Positions 26,588 to 35,319 are shown, counted from the first letter of the stretch. The stretch: 64,000 nucleotides of DNA from CAVUAT01 sp963848045 (GCA_963848045.1 CAWKCC010000002.1:1-64000), one strand, 5' to 3'. Notes: generated by a model from the sequence alone, not told the origin. Translations and numbers: made by a program.

Positions 26588-27536
26588 GGGGACCGCAAGC
26601 AGCCGGCCCGAGCTCTCCGTGATCCTCGCGACCGACGGCCTCGAGCTCGCGGAGGAGGTCCTCGCTCATCTGGGCGCCCAGACGGCCGCCGGCCGGATCG
26701 AGCTGGTGCTTGTGACGCCGCGGGCCAGCGTCGAGCCGACGGCGATCGAGGGGCTCACGGGCTTCCACTCGGTGCGTGTAGTCGAGGCGGAGACCCGAAG
26801 ATCGCTGGCCTCTGCCCGCGCGGCCGGGGTTGCTGCGGCGGCCGCCCCCGTGGTCGCCTTCAGCGAGACCCATTGCTTCCCTGCCCCCGACTGGGCCGAG
26901 CTTCTGATCGAGGCGCATCGGGGCCCCTGGGCCGCGGTCGGGGCCGAGTTCGAGAACGACAACCCCGGGCGGGCGGCGAGCTGGGCCAACCTCTATGTCG
27001 ACTACGGGCCCTGGGTCGCCCCGGCGAGACCGGGGCCGGCCCCGGATATCCCGGGGCACAACTCCTCCTACAAACGCTCGCTCCTGCTCGAATACGGCGA
27101 CGCCCTCCCCGAGTTGCTCGAGGCTGAGTCGATCATTCACTGGGACCTGCGCGCTCAGGGACAAAGGCTGTACCTGGAGCCCCGAGCCAAGCTCCGCCAT
27201 CGCAACATCACGCGATTCCCCCCATTCGTCGTCGAGCACTTCCTCAACGGGCGGTGCTTCGGCGCCGTGAGATCGCGGAACTGGCACCCTGCGCGGCGCG
27301 CTCTATACGCATGCGCCGTGCCGCTGGTCCCGGTGGTGCGGCTGCGACGGCTGCTCCGCGACGTCCGCCGTTCCGAACGGCGGCGGGAGTTCATGCCACG
27401 AGCGCTGCCGATGATGTTCGCCTCGCTGCTGGCGCACGCGTTGGGAGAGCTGACGGCCTACGCGATCGGCCCCGGGCAGGCCGCGAGCGATCTGTCCAGC
27501 TACGAGCTGGACCGCGATCTGTATACGGGCGCGTGA
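26565..27536 (+). CDS. Family 2-like glycosyltransferase A
   Basis: A 323-residue protein, ELSVILATDGLELAEEVLAH, AAAAPVVAFSETHCFPAPDW (in place of a DxD motif, SETH) and EAHRGPWAAVGAEFENDNPG, then HNSSYKRSLLLEYGDALPEL and RLYLEPRAKLRHRNITRF. It is GT-A-like and paralogous to the protein at 30225 (shared RGPWAAVG, ASWANLxxD-like, SYKxxxLxxYGD, EAE blocks). The C-terminal half has basic and hydrophobic segments. The acceptor is unknown. The GTGA junction couples it to the next glycosyltransferase. Confidence 0.72.
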   Translation: MRGTLSAEGTASSRPELSVILATDGLELAEEVLAHLGAQTAAGRIELVLVTPRASVEPTAIEGLTGFHSVRVVEAETRRSLASARAAGVAAAAAPVVAFSETHCFPAPDWAELLIEAHRGPWAAVGAEFENDNPGRAASWANLYVDYGPWVAPARPGPAPDIPGHNSSYKRSLLLEYGDALPELLEAESIIHWDLRAQGQRLYLEPRAKLRHRNITRFPPFVVEHFLNGRCFGAVRSRNWHPARRALYACAVPLVPVVRLRRLLRDVRRSERRREFMPRALPMMFASLLAHALGELTAYAIGPGQAASDLSSYELDRDLYTGA

Positions 27537-28453
27537 GCACGCCCAGCACCCGCTCGACGCCGCCGACCTTCTCAGTCGTGATCCCGACCCTGGGAAGGGT
27601 CAGGCAGCTGCAGGGATGCCTGGGACGCCTTGCCCAGCTCGACTACCCGGCAGAGCGCTTCGAGGTGATCGTCGTCAACGACGGAGGCGGTCGCGCCGTC
27701 GAGGAAGCGGCCTCCGGTTGGGAGGACCGGCTCGGGCTCACGCTCGTCTCAACAGCCGCCGCAGGCGCCTCCGCGGCGCGCAACGCCGGAGCCGAGCGGG
27801 CCAGAGGAGCGTTCATCGCCTTCACCGACGACGATTGCGAGCCGGCGAGCGGATGGCTGCAAGCGCTCGAACCCGCCCTCCAGGACGCGCCCGGCTGCGC
27901 CGTCGGGGGGAGGGTCCTAAACGGGGCGCGCGGCCGCTGCGCGGCCGCCAGCCAGGCGGTCCTGGACGCCACCCACGCCCACTTCAACCGTGGCCCTGAC
28001 GGACCGACCTTCTTCGCGACGAGCAACCTCGTCTTTCCAGCGGACAGCTTCGGGGCGATCGGCGGCTTCGACGAGAGCTTCGATCACGCCGAGGATCGCG
28101 AGCTGTGCGCGCGCTGGCTGCGCTCCGGGCGCCGCTTCGGGTACGCCCCCGACGCGATCGTCTGGCACATGCGCGAGTCGACCCCTCTCGGCCTCTGGCG
28201 CCAGCACTTCGGCTACGGTCGCGGCGCCTGGCACTTCCATCAGGTTCGCCGCGAGCAGTACCGGAGGCGGTTCACGGTCGAGCCGGGCTTCTACGCGGAG
28301 CTCGCCAGCCAGGTCCGCACGCCTCGCGACGGGGCCGGGCCCCTGGTCTTGGGGGGGCTCGCCCTCACCTCCCAGTTCGCGAACGCCGCCGGCTTCGCGC
28401 GCGAGGCGGTGGCGCGGCGGCTTCCCTCCAGGCGGCCAGGTTCCAACCCGTGA
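27533..28453 (+). CDS. Family 2 glycosyltransferase B
   Basis: About 306 residues. PTFSVVIPTLGRVRQLQGCL, VIVVNDGGGRAVEEAASG, AFIAFTDDDCEPASGWLQAL (DDD motif) and ATSNLVFPADSFGAIGGFDE, FDHAEDRELCARWLRSG form a standard GT-A catalytic domain of GT2 type. A GTGA start overlaps the preceding gene. Its last 89 bp overlap the convergent sulfotransferase gene, an unusually long convergent overlap. Confidence 0.82.
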   Translation: MSTPSTRSTPPTFSVVIPTLGRVRQLQGCLGRLAQLDYPAERFEVIVVNDGGGRAVEEAASGWEDRLGLTLVSTAAAGASAARNAGAERARGAFIAFTDDDCEPASGWLQALEPALQDAPGCAVGGRVLNGARGRCAAASQAVLDATHAHFNRGPDGPTFFATSNLVFPADSFGAIGGFDESFDHAEDRELCARWLRSGRRFGYAPDAIVWHMRESTPLGLWRQHFGYGRGAWHFHQVRREQYRRRFTVEPGFYAELASQVRTPRDGAGPLVLGGLALTSQFANAAGFAREAVARRLPSRRPGSNP

Positions 28454-29333
28454 TCCGCTCCAGCTCCAGGATCTCCGGCTCCAGCTCCTCCAGCAGCCGC
28501 AATCGCAACTCCGGCCCGAGCACGGGCCGCCGCCCCTGGCCCGAGGAATATGCCAGGCGCTCCAGCACCCACTTCGCCTCCTGGGGCAGGCGGTAGAAGG
28601 GCTTCGCCCAACTGGCTTGCTGGATCCGGCTGAGGGCGCGGAAGCGCCGTCCCTTCCGGGCCGAGGGATGGCGCTGGCGCTCCATCCTCGGCGACCAGAA
28701 GCCCTCGCTCACCCCCAGGAAGCCGAACACCCTGCGCATCGCCTCCCGCCTGCGGTCGAGGAGGTCGTCGTGACGAACGATCAGCAGGCGCTCCGCGGGA
28801 TAGCGCTCCCGGAAGGGGCGCAGCAACGACGCGTAGCGGCTGCGGGCGACGTAGATGCTGTCAGGCCTCCCCACCGCCTCCGACAGCGGCCTCCACTCTC
28901 GGCCCATCTCCAGCATCTGCATGTAATGGGAGACGATCCGCTCGAGCGGGTCCCTGGCGATGAAGATCAGCTTCGCGTCGGGCACGAGCCCCGCCATCCG
29001 CTCGGCGACCCCCGGAAACCACGGCGACGCGTAGCCGGGAGTGGCCTCGCCTCGCACCCGTGCGCCGGACCGGAAGTGGCGCTCGTACCAGTCCCTTCCC
29101 CGCGACCAGTTGCGCATCCCCGCAAGCAGCTCGAGCTCACGGGGCTCCGAGATGAACGGCCCGGGCTCGAAATCGTCCTCGCAAAGGAAGAAGCAGAGCT
29201 CCTTGGGACTCGACATCTGCACCTCCGGATGGAGGTCGAGGTAGTAATGCAGGGCGCTGGTGCCGGACTTCTGGGCGCCGATCACGATCAGGTTCGGCAG
29301 CTCTCCGGTGCGCCGGGTCTCAGGCGCCGTCAC
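28365..29333 (-). CDS. PAPS-dependent sulfotransferase
   Basis: About 322 residues. LPNLIVIGAQKSGTSALHYY is the 5'-phosphosulfate-binding loop, and IFIARDPLERIVSHYMQML is the 3'-phosphate-binding motif. RVRGEATPGYASPWFP and SRYASLLRPFRERYPAERLL follow the family order. It should transfer sulfate from PAPS to a carbohydrate or lipid acceptor. The GTG at 29333 overlaps the stop of the HGD protein (GTGA). PAPS can come from the sat and cysC genes at 42-44 kb. The C-terminal tail is Arg-rich and overlaps the convergent GT gene. Confidence 0.83.
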   Translation of the reverse strand: MTAPETRRTGELPNLIVIGAQKSGTSALHYYLDLHPEVQMSSPKELCFFLCEDDFEPGPFISEPRELELLAGMRNWSRGRDWYERHFRSGARVRGEATPGYASPWFPGVAERMAGLVPDAKLIFIARDPLERIVSHYMQMLEMGREWRPLSEAVGRPDSIYVARSRYASLLRPFRERYPAERLLIVRHDDLLDRRREAMRRVFGFLGVSEGFWSPRMERQRHPSARKGRRFRALSRIQQASWAKPFYRLPQEAKWVLERLAYSSGQGRRPVLGPELRLRLLEELEPEILELERITGWNLAAWREAAAPPPRARSRRRSRTGR

Positions 29334-30136
29334 GACAGGGCGCGGGCATCGGGCTTGAAGCCCGGCCCCGTCAACTCCATGTAGAAGCGCTCGTCGCGAG
29401 CGACTCGCCGGTACATCCTGCGCGAGAGCACGGAGTTTGCGATTCGCCTTCGCGCCCCGGCCAGGTTGCGGAGCGGGACCGGAAGGCGGCTGAACGCGGC
29501 CGCGTCCCGGCGACTCATCGGGGCACGAAACCCGGCCCCGTGGTGGTAGAAGACCTCGCCGTAGACGGCGAACCAGAGGGGATGCAGGTTGCGGCCGTTC
29601 GTCCGCAGGACGGGCTCCCAGAGGATCCCGAGTCGCTCCAGCTTCTGCCACAGCGCAGCGCCCGTGTCAGTGACCATCCTGCCGTCGGACTCCCACCGGG
29701 GGCCCGGTGACCACTCCCCACCGATCTCGCTCCAGAACCCCACCGTCGTCACACAGAAGGACTCGTGCGGGATCGGCTCCAGGTTCTCCCTGCGGTGAAC
29801 CGCAGCAAGCGAGCGCTCGGTCAACATCCGCCTCGCTTCGGGGACCCAGTCCGCGATCGGGAAGCTGTCACCGTGGGTGAACACGATCAGGTCCGCTGGA
29901 TCCGCGCTGCGCGCGATCCTCTCGGCAAGCAGGTTCATGGTCGGCCCGGTCTTCAGGGCGCCCTGGCTCGTAGCCGTCTCGTCGACCGCCTCGTGGAAGC
30001 GTGATCGGTAGCGAGGGTCGATTCCGTAAAGAGCGGCGTGGACCCGGTAGGGCTCGTGGGTGTGGCGCGCCAAGTAGCGGAGCTGGATATCGATCCAGCG
30101 ATGATCGTTCGTGTGGGCGGTGGCGATGTGAATCAC
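29330..30136 (-). CDS. HGD-motif protein 1, putative glycosyltransferase-like
   Basis: A 268-residue protein. MIHIATAHTNDHRWIDIQLR opens it; DLIVFTHGDSFPIADWVPEA has an acidic motif in the position of a GT-A DxD; VTDTGAALWQKLERLG, LRTNGRNLHPLWFAVYGEVF and YHHGAGFRAPMSRRDAAAF are strongly shared with the paralogue at 31210. I do not recognise a named family. A nucleotide-sugar or metal-binding role for HGD is inferred from the analogy only. Its stop couples to the sulfotransferase gene; it is divergent from glycosyltransferase C at 30225. Confidence 0.6.
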   Translation of the reverse strand: MIHIATAHTNDHRWIDIQLRYLARHTHEPYRVHAALYGIDPRYRSRFHEAVDETATSQGALKTGPTMNLLAERIARSADPADLIVFTHGDSFPIADWVPEARRMLTERSLAAVHRRENLEPIPHESFCVTTVGFWSEIGGEWSPGPRWESDGRMVTDTGAALWQKLERLGILWEPVLRTNGRNLHPLWFAVYGEVFYHHGAGFRAPMSRRDAAAFSRLPVPLRNLAGARRRIANSVLSRRMYRRVARDERFYMELTGPGFKPDARALS

Positions 30137-30224
30137 GGCGCAGGGGGCGTGCGGCTTCAGTACGGTCCCCGACCAGCAGCCCGCATCCTATTGCCGGGCA
30201 GCGAAGGGCCCGGTCGAGATCCGG

Positions 30225-31232
30225 ATGGCCCACCAAGCGATGAGCGGCGAGAACCGAGCCGAGCTTTCAGCGTTGATCGTAACTCCCGGCTCGCTCGAGG
30301 AGATCCGCCCGGCGCTTGCCGCGCTTCGCTCCCAGACTGCGCGCGACCGGATCGAGGTCGTGGTCGTCGGCCCTGAGGAGCATTCGCCCGATGTCGAGGC
30401 GCTGGCCGGGTTCGCAGCGGCAAGGGTGATCGGCATCGGCCACCTGCATAGCCTCGGCCGCGCGATCGCGACGGGGATGCTCGCCGCCCACGCGCCAATC
30501 GTGGCCTACGTCGAGGAGCACTCGCTTCCGGACCCGCGCTGGGCCGAGGTCGTGATCGAGCGACATCGTGGGCCCTGGGCAGCGGTCGGCTGGGCGATCG
30601 AGAACGCGAACCCGAGCAGCGTCATCAGCTGGGCGCATCTGATCGCCGACTTCGGCCAGGGCGTCGCCCCGATCGAGTCGGGCGAGAGGCACGAGTCGCT
30701 TCCGTGGCACCACACCTCCTACAAGCAGGATGAGCTGATCCCCTATGGCGATGACCTCGGCGAGCTGGTGGAGGCGGAGGGCCTGCTCCTGGACGACCTG
30801 CTGGGCCGCGGCCGCCGTCTCTATTTGGAGGGCGCGGTCGCCTCACGCCACATCAACGTCTCGCGGAGCGGCGCCAACCTGCGATCGCACTTCCTCGGCG
30901 GACGTGGGTTTGGCTCCGCGCGCAGCCGGCTCGGTGGCTGGAGCATCCCCCGCCGCGTTGCCTACGCGCTCGCGTGGCCCTTGGTGCCCTGGCTGCGGAT
31001 GATGCAGTTGCGCTCGCACGTGCGGCGCACCCGGGAACGGCGCGGCAGGAGGCCGATGCTGTACCCCATGCTGGCGATCGGCCTCACGGCGGAAGCCTTC
31101 GGGGAGGCGGTCGGCTACGTGGGAGGCGAGGGCGGGACGCGCCAGGCGAGGCTCGAGATCGAGCTGGAGCGGCGGCGCCAGCTGCGGGCGGGCGACCGGC
31201 TGGCCGAGCTCAACCCGGGCCGGCGGCCATGA
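30225..31232 (+). CDS. Family 2-like glycosyltransferase C, paralogue of 26565-27536
   Basis: A 335-residue protein with the same order of blocks as glycosyltransferase A: ELSALIVTPGSLEEIRPALA, APIVAYVEEHSLPDPRWAEV, ERHRGPWAAVGWAIENANPS, WHHTSYKQDELIPYGDDLGE and RLYLEGAVASRHINVSRSG. The two share most conserved sites but have diverged widely. The C-terminus is basic. It overlaps the convergent HGD protein 2 by 23 bp. The start may be ATG 30225 or 30240. Confidence 0.7.
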   Translation: MAHQAMSGENRAELSALIVTPGSLEEIRPALAALRSQTARDRIEVVVVGPEEHSPDVEALAGFAAARVIGIGHLHSLGRAIATGMLAAHAPIVAYVEEHSLPDPRWAEVVIERHRGPWAAVGWAIENANPSSVISWAHLIADFGQGVAPIESGERHESLPWHHTSYKQDELIPYGDDLGELVEAEGLLLDDLLGRGRRLYLEGAVASRHINVSRSGANLRSHFLGGRGFGSARSRLGGWSIPRRVAYALAWPLVPWLRMMQLRSHVRRTRERRGRRPMLYPMLAIGLTAEAFGEAVGYVGGEGGTRQARLEIELERRRQLRAGDRLAELNPGRRP

Positions 31233-32004
31233 GCGCCCGGTAGAAGTCCTCGTCCGAGCGCACGCTCCGGTACATCCGCCGTGATCGAACCGTGTTCACG
31301 AGCCTTCTGCGGACGCCGGCCAGGTTGCGCAGACCGATCGGCAGATGCGCGTAGCCGCCGGCGTCGAGGCGGCTCATCGGCGCGCGGAAGCCGGCGCCGT
31401 GGTGATAGAGGATGTCGCCGTAGATCCCGAACCAGAGTGGGTGCAGGTTGACCCGGTTGGTGCGCAGGATCGGATGCCAGTCGACGCCCCGGCTGCGCAG
31501 GACCTCCATCAGCTTGGCACCGGTGTCGGTGACCCGAGCACCGAGGAACTCCCAGCTCGGGCCGCGATCCCAATTGCCCTCGATCTCGGTCCAGAAGCCC
31601 GCGGTGGTCGTGCAGAAGGACCAATGCGGGATCGGCTCCCCGTTCTCGTCGCGCCGGATCGCGGCGAGCTCGGCCTCGGCGACCATCGGGCGCACCGCGG
31701 CGACCCAGTCGGCAACCGGCAGGGTGTCGCCGTGCATGACCACCAGCAGCTCCTCCGGTGCTGCCCTCTGCGCCATCTCGCTGCAGAGCACGTTGAGCTT
31801 GCGCTCGATCCGCAGCCCGGGGTGATGCTCGGGAGCCAGGTCGGTGTGGTCGACCGCGTGATCGAAGGCGGCGAGGTGTCGGGCCTCGAGGCCGTCAAGC
31901 GAGGCGTAGAGCCGATAGGGCTCGCTCGTGAACCGGTCCAGATACCGCCGCTGAACCCCGATCCAGCGATCGTCTCGGTAGTGGACGGTGCCGATGTGAA
32001 TCAT
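31210..32004 (-). CDS. HGD-motif protein 2, paralogue of 29330-30136
   Basis: A 264-residue protein matching the first HGD protein along its length: MIHIGTVHYRDDRWIGVQRR, LLVVMHGDTLPVADWVAAV, RVTDTGAKLMEVLRSRGV, LRTNRVNLHPLWFGIYGDIL and YHHGAGFRAPMSRLDAGGYA. HGD plus the C-terminal HHGAGFRAP block are invariant and may be functional. The pair of GT2-like and HGD genes occurs twice here, so the two proteins probably work in one pathway. Function is unknown. Confidence 0.6.
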   Translation of the reverse strand: MIHIGTVHYRDDRWIGVQRRYLDRFTSEPYRLYASLDGLEARHLAAFDHAVDHTDLAPEHHPGLRIERKLNVLCSEMAQRAAPEELLVVMHGDTLPVADWVAAVRPMVAEAELAAIRRDENGEPIPHWSFCTTTAGFWTEIEGNWDRGPSWEFLGARVTDTGAKLMEVLRSRGVDWHPILRTNRVNLHPLWFGIYGDILYHHGAGFRAPMSRLDAGGYAHLPIGLRNLAGVRRRLVNTVRSRRMYRSVRSDEDFYRALMAAGPG

Positions 32005-32104
32005 CCACCGGCGAGGCTACCCGGGCGTCGACCCCGCGTCAGCCGCCGAATCGGTAGCTGCCGACGATCTCGACCTCGGTTGGATTGGGGCCCTCGAGGC
32101 AGCG

Positions 32105-32215
32105 GTCGTTGATCTCGCGCTGGAACTCGGCGAGATCTGCAGCGCCATGCGCGACGTCTTCGGCGAGTACCGCAGCGGCGCCTTCTTCCGGACCGTGTCC
32201 AGACGTCGCTTCTAG
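32105..32215 (+). pseudogene. Remnant of a methylmalonyl-CoA mutase C-terminus
   Basis: The plus strand at 32126-32188 reads LGEICSAMRDVFGEYRSGAF, matching the extreme C-terminus of the mutase at 25371-25433 with 57 of 63 bases identical by eye, and then runs on as FRTVSRRRF to TAG 32215. The upstream bases do not resemble a mutase. It is most likely the 3' scar of a second, lost mutase gene. It overlaps the cyclase stop by 2-3 bp. Confidence 0.6.
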
Positions 32216-33408
32216 ACGTCGCAGACAGCGATCGCGGGGGCGTCGCGGCGGGCCTTCTCGGTGGCGGTGTCCAGGTCGGCGAGCTGGGTGTAGGTGATGC
32301 GGTCGGGGTCGAGATCGAGGGCGGCGGCATCGCCGGGCTCCAGGCGCTCGATCAGCTCCTTGGAGGCGAGCGCCCGCCCGCCGCTCGCGCAGGCCTCGAT
32401 GCGCGCGGCCTCGTTGACCTCGTCGCCGAGCGCGGTCACCTCCCCGCGCCCTGCCGTGGTGATGTTGCCGACGTACAGGGTGGATCCCCAGTGCAACCCG
32501 AAGCGCATCACCACCTGCTCGGGCTGCAGGTCGCTGCGAGCCGCGACACCGCTGATCGCGGTCCGCAGGGCGCGCGCCGCTGATACGCAGGAGCGGGCCG
32601 CCGCGGACTCCGACCCGGCGCTCTCGGCCAGGAAGAAGGCGACGACGCCGTCGCCGACGTGCCGGCCGACCAGGCCGCCCGCGTCGATCACGCACTGATC
32701 GGCGGCGCGGACCAGGCGGCGGCCCAGTGCGAAGTAGCTGGCGGTCGAGAGGCGGCGCGCCAGCGGCGATGAGGCTTCCAGGTCGGCGAACAGGACCGCC
32801 GCAGGGCGCCGCGCCGGCTGTGAGACGCTTTGCATCCGCTGCAGATGTCCCAGATCGGCCATCGAGGCCATCGCCCCGAGCGTCGCCATGCCCGCCGCGG
32901 GCTTCGAGATCATCGTCGTCCCGACGAGCCTGCCGGCGGCGTCGCGGATGCGTATGGCGACTATCGGGACGTCCACCTGCACATCGGCGAAGCCCATCCC
33001 GGCCCCCGTCACCGACCTCGCCGGGGGGTCGGCGGGAGAGAGCTGATCGACCATGTCGCGCAGCGAGGGGTCGACCCGCTCGCGCAGCTCGTCGCGCCCG
33101 CCCGGGGTGTCAGCGAGCATCCAGCCGCCGAGAAAGCCGAACAAGATGCGATTCAGCTCGGTGGTGTTCGCGCCGAAGCGCCAGCGCAGGCTGGCCCGTT
33201 TCGCCTCGGGCCCGAAGAGGTGCTCGCCGATCGCCCAGGGCGCCAGCTCAAGGCCGGCCCCGAAGGTGAGACGCAGCTCGTCGGTGACGTAGACCGTGCG
33301 CCAGCGATCGTCGACGATCCAGCCCCAGTTCCCGGTGTCGCGCAGCGCCGCCGCGACCTCCGCGAGCGCGGGGTCCTCGGGCAGCGGATAGGAGTCCCGG
33401 CCCTCTAT
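32212..33408 (-). CDS. Class III adenylate/guanylate cyclase, no standard start codon for the full-length protein
   Basis: The catalytic domain is AAVLFADLEASSPLARRL (metal-binding Asp), VGRHVGDGVVAFFLAE and LHWGSTLYVGNITTAGRGEV, ALGDEVNEAARIEAC, typical of class III cyclases, giving cAMP or cGMP. Upstream, PLPEDPALAEVAAALRD, GWIVDDRWRTVYVTDELRL and FGANTTELNRILFGFLGG look coding and conserved with other actinobacterial cyclases. In that frame a TAG (33418-33420) ends the preceding gene, and the only near-start codon is ATA 33408. TTG 33144 is the first usable standard start but would cut this domain. It could be an ATA start, readthrough fusion or base error. Confidence 0.7.
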   Translation of the reverse strand: MEGRDSYPLPEDPALAEVAAALRDTGNWGWIVDDRWRTVYVTDELRLTFGAGLELAPWAIGEHLFGPEAKRASLRWRFGANTTELNRILFGFLGGWMLADTPGGRDELRERVDPSLRDMVDQLSPADPPARSVTGAGMGFADVQVDVPIVAIRIRDAAGRLVGTTMISKPAAGMATLGAMASMADLGHLQRMQSVSQPARRPAAVLFADLEASSPLARRLSTASYFALGRRLVRAADQCVIDAGGLVGRHVGDGVVAFFLAESAGSESAAARSCVSAARALRTAISGVAARSDLQPEQVVMRFGLHWGSTLYVGNITTAGRGEVTALGDEVNEAARIEACASGGRALASKELIERLEPGDAAALDLDPDRITYTQLADLDTATEKARRDAPAIAVCDV

Positions 33409-33417
33409 CGGCCGACC

Positions 33418-33696
33418 CTAGTCGCCAGCGGGATGAGCCTCGGCCCACTCGACGATCTGCTCGGAGCCGCCGATCCACTCGCCGTTGTCGAGCTCGAGCG
33501 CGGGAACCCACTTCTCGCCGGTGCCCTGCTGGACGCGCCTGCGGGCCGAGGTCTGCAGGAAGTCGGGCAGCGCGCCCCAGCTTCGGGCCTTGACCACCTC
33601 GGGGTCGTGGCCGGCCTCGCCGAGCGCCGCGAAGGCCTCGTGGCAGGGGTGGCCTCCCGGGTGGTTGGCAGTCGTCCAGCAGACGTAGAGCTTCAT
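33418..33696 (-). CDS. Small thioredoxin-fold (glutaredoxin/GST N-terminal-like) protein
   Basis: A 92-residue protein, MKLYVCWTTANHPGGHPCHE, AFAALGEAGHDPEVVKAR and then WVPALELDNGEWIGGSEQIV. This is the beta-alpha-beta plus cis-Pro (VPAL) pattern of glutaredoxin or GST N-terminal domains. The usual CxxC is replaced by a single Cys in GHPC. A role in thiol redox is possible but unproven. It is followed in frame by the cyclase region. Confidence 0.6.
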   Translation of the reverse strand: MKLYVCWTTANHPGGHPCHEAFAALGEAGHDPEVVKARSWGALPDFLQTSARRRVQQGTGEKWVPALELDNGEWIGGSEQIVEWAEAHPAGD

Positions 33697-33742
33697 CGCT
33701 GGCCAGCCTAACGGCTCACCGTGCTCGTAGACTGCCCCGACC

Positions 33743-35311
33743 GTGCGGGAGAAGTACCCAGAGACCCACGACGAGAAGCTGGCCCAGCTCCGCGAGCTGC
33801 GCGAGCAGGCGGTGCACTCGGCCTCCGAGGAGGCGGTGGAGAAGCAGCACGCCAAGGGCAAGCTGACCGCCCGCGAGCGCATCGAGAAGCTGCTCGACCC
33901 GGGCTCGTTCGAGGAGCTCGACACCTTCGTCCGGCACCGCACCCACGAGTTCGAGATGGACAAGCGCCGCCCCTACGGCGACGCCGTCGTCACGGGGTAC
34001 GGCACGATCGACGGGCGCACGGTGTTCGTGTTCAGCCAGGACTTCACCGTGTTCGGCGGTTCGCTGGGCGAGGTGATGGCCGAGAAGATGTGCAAGGTGA
34101 TGGACCTCGCCGCCAAGGTCGGCGCGCCCGTGATCGGCATCAACGACTCGGGCGGAGCGAGGATCCAGGAGGGCGTGGTCTCGCTGGGCGCCTACGGCGA
34201 CGTCTTCGTCCGCAACGTGCAGTGCTCCGGCGTGATCCCCCAGATCAGCCTGATCATGGGACCCTGCGCCGGGGGCGCCGTCTACTCGCCGGCGATGACG
34301 GACTTCATCTTCATGGTCAAGGAGACCTCGCACATGTTCATCACGGGCCCCGAGGTGATCAAGACGGTGACCGGCGAGGAGGTCGAGTTCGAGGACCTGG
34401 GCGGCGCCATGAGCCACAACACCAAGTCCGGCGTCGCGCACTTCGCGGCCGAGGACGAGGAGCAGTGCCTGGAGGACGCGCGCTATTTGATCGGATTCCT
34501 GCCCTCCAACAACCTGGAGCTGCCGCCGCGGGTCGAGCCCTCCGACGACCCCGCTCGAGAGGACCCCGAGCTCGACACGCTCGTCCCCGACGACCCCTCC
34601 AAGCCCTACGACATGCGCGAGGTGATCGCGCGGATCGTCGACGACGGCGACTTCTTCGAGGTCCATGAGCACTTCGCCAAGAACATCGTCTGCGGCTTCT
34701 CGCGGCTCGACGGTCATCCCGTCGGCGTGGTCGGCAACCAGCCGGCGCACCTGGCCGGGGTGCTCGACATCGAGTCCTCGGAGAAGGCGGCGCGCTTCGT
34801 GCGCACCTGCGACGCATACAACGTGCCGCTGCTCACCTTCACCGACGTGCCGGGGTTCCTGCCCGGCACCTCGCAGGAGTGGGGCGGGATCATCCGCCAC
34901 GGCGCCAAGCTGCTCTACGCCTTCACCGAAGCGACCGTGCCGAAGCTGACCGTGGTCACGCGCAAGGCCTACGGCGGAGCCTACGACGTGATGAATTCCA
35001 AGCACATGCTCGCCGACTTCAACTTCGCCTGGCCCACGGCCGAGGTGGCGGTGATGGGCCCCGAGGGGGCCGTCAACATCATCTACCGCAAGGACATCGG
35101 CTCCTCGCCGACCCCCGAGGAGCGCCGCGCGAAGCTGATCGATGACTACAAGGCGCACTTCGCCAACCCCTACTCGGCGGCCGAGCGCGGCTACATCGAC
35201 GACGTGATCGAGCCCCACCAAACCCGGCCCAAGCTGATCCGCGCCCTGCGCACCCTGCAGACCAAGCGTGTCGAGCAGCCGAAGCGCAAGCACGGGAACA
35301 TCCCGCTCTAG
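33743..35311 (+). CDS. Acyl-CoA (propionyl-CoA) carboxylase beta subunit
   Basis: A 522-residue carboxyltransferase. GKLTARERIEKLLDPGSFEE, GINDSGGARIQEGV and LIMGPCAGGAVYSPAMTDFI (oxyanion loops) define the N-terminal half; DVPGFLPGTSQEWGGIIRHG, VTRKAYGGAYDVMNSKHM and PEGAVNIIYRKDI define the C-terminal half. The sequence is closer to propionyl-CoA than acetyl-CoA carboxylases as far as can be judged. It needs the biotinylated alpha subunit at 45392. The GTG start lies 46 bp from the divergent redox gene. An epsilon-like gene follows after 8 bp. Confidence 0.9.
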   Translation: MREKYPETHDEKLAQLRELREQAVHSASEEAVEKQHAKGKLTARERIEKLLDPGSFEELDTFVRHRTHEFEMDKRRPYGDAVVTGYGTIDGRTVFVFSQDFTVFGGSLGEVMAEKMCKVMDLAAKVGAPVIGINDSGGARIQEGVVSLGAYGDVFVRNVQCSGVIPQISLIMGPCAGGAVYSPAMTDFIFMVKETSHMFITGPEVIKTVTGEEVEFEDLGGAMSHNTKSGVAHFAAEDEEQCLEDARYLIGFLPSNNLELPPRVEPSDDPAREDPELDTLVPDDPSKPYDMREVIARIVDDGDFFEVHEHFAKNIVCGFSRLDGHPVGVVGNQPAHLAGVLDIESSEKAARFVRTCDAYNVPLLTFTDVPGFLPGTSQEWGGIIRHGAKLLYAFTEATVPKLTVVTRKAYGGAYDVMNSKHMLADFNFAWPTAEVAVMGPEGAVNIIYRKDIGSSPTPEERRAKLIDDYKAHFANPYSAAERGYIDDVIEPHQTRPKLIRALRTLQTKRVEQPKRKHGNIPL

Positions 35312-35319
35312 GTCCGCCG

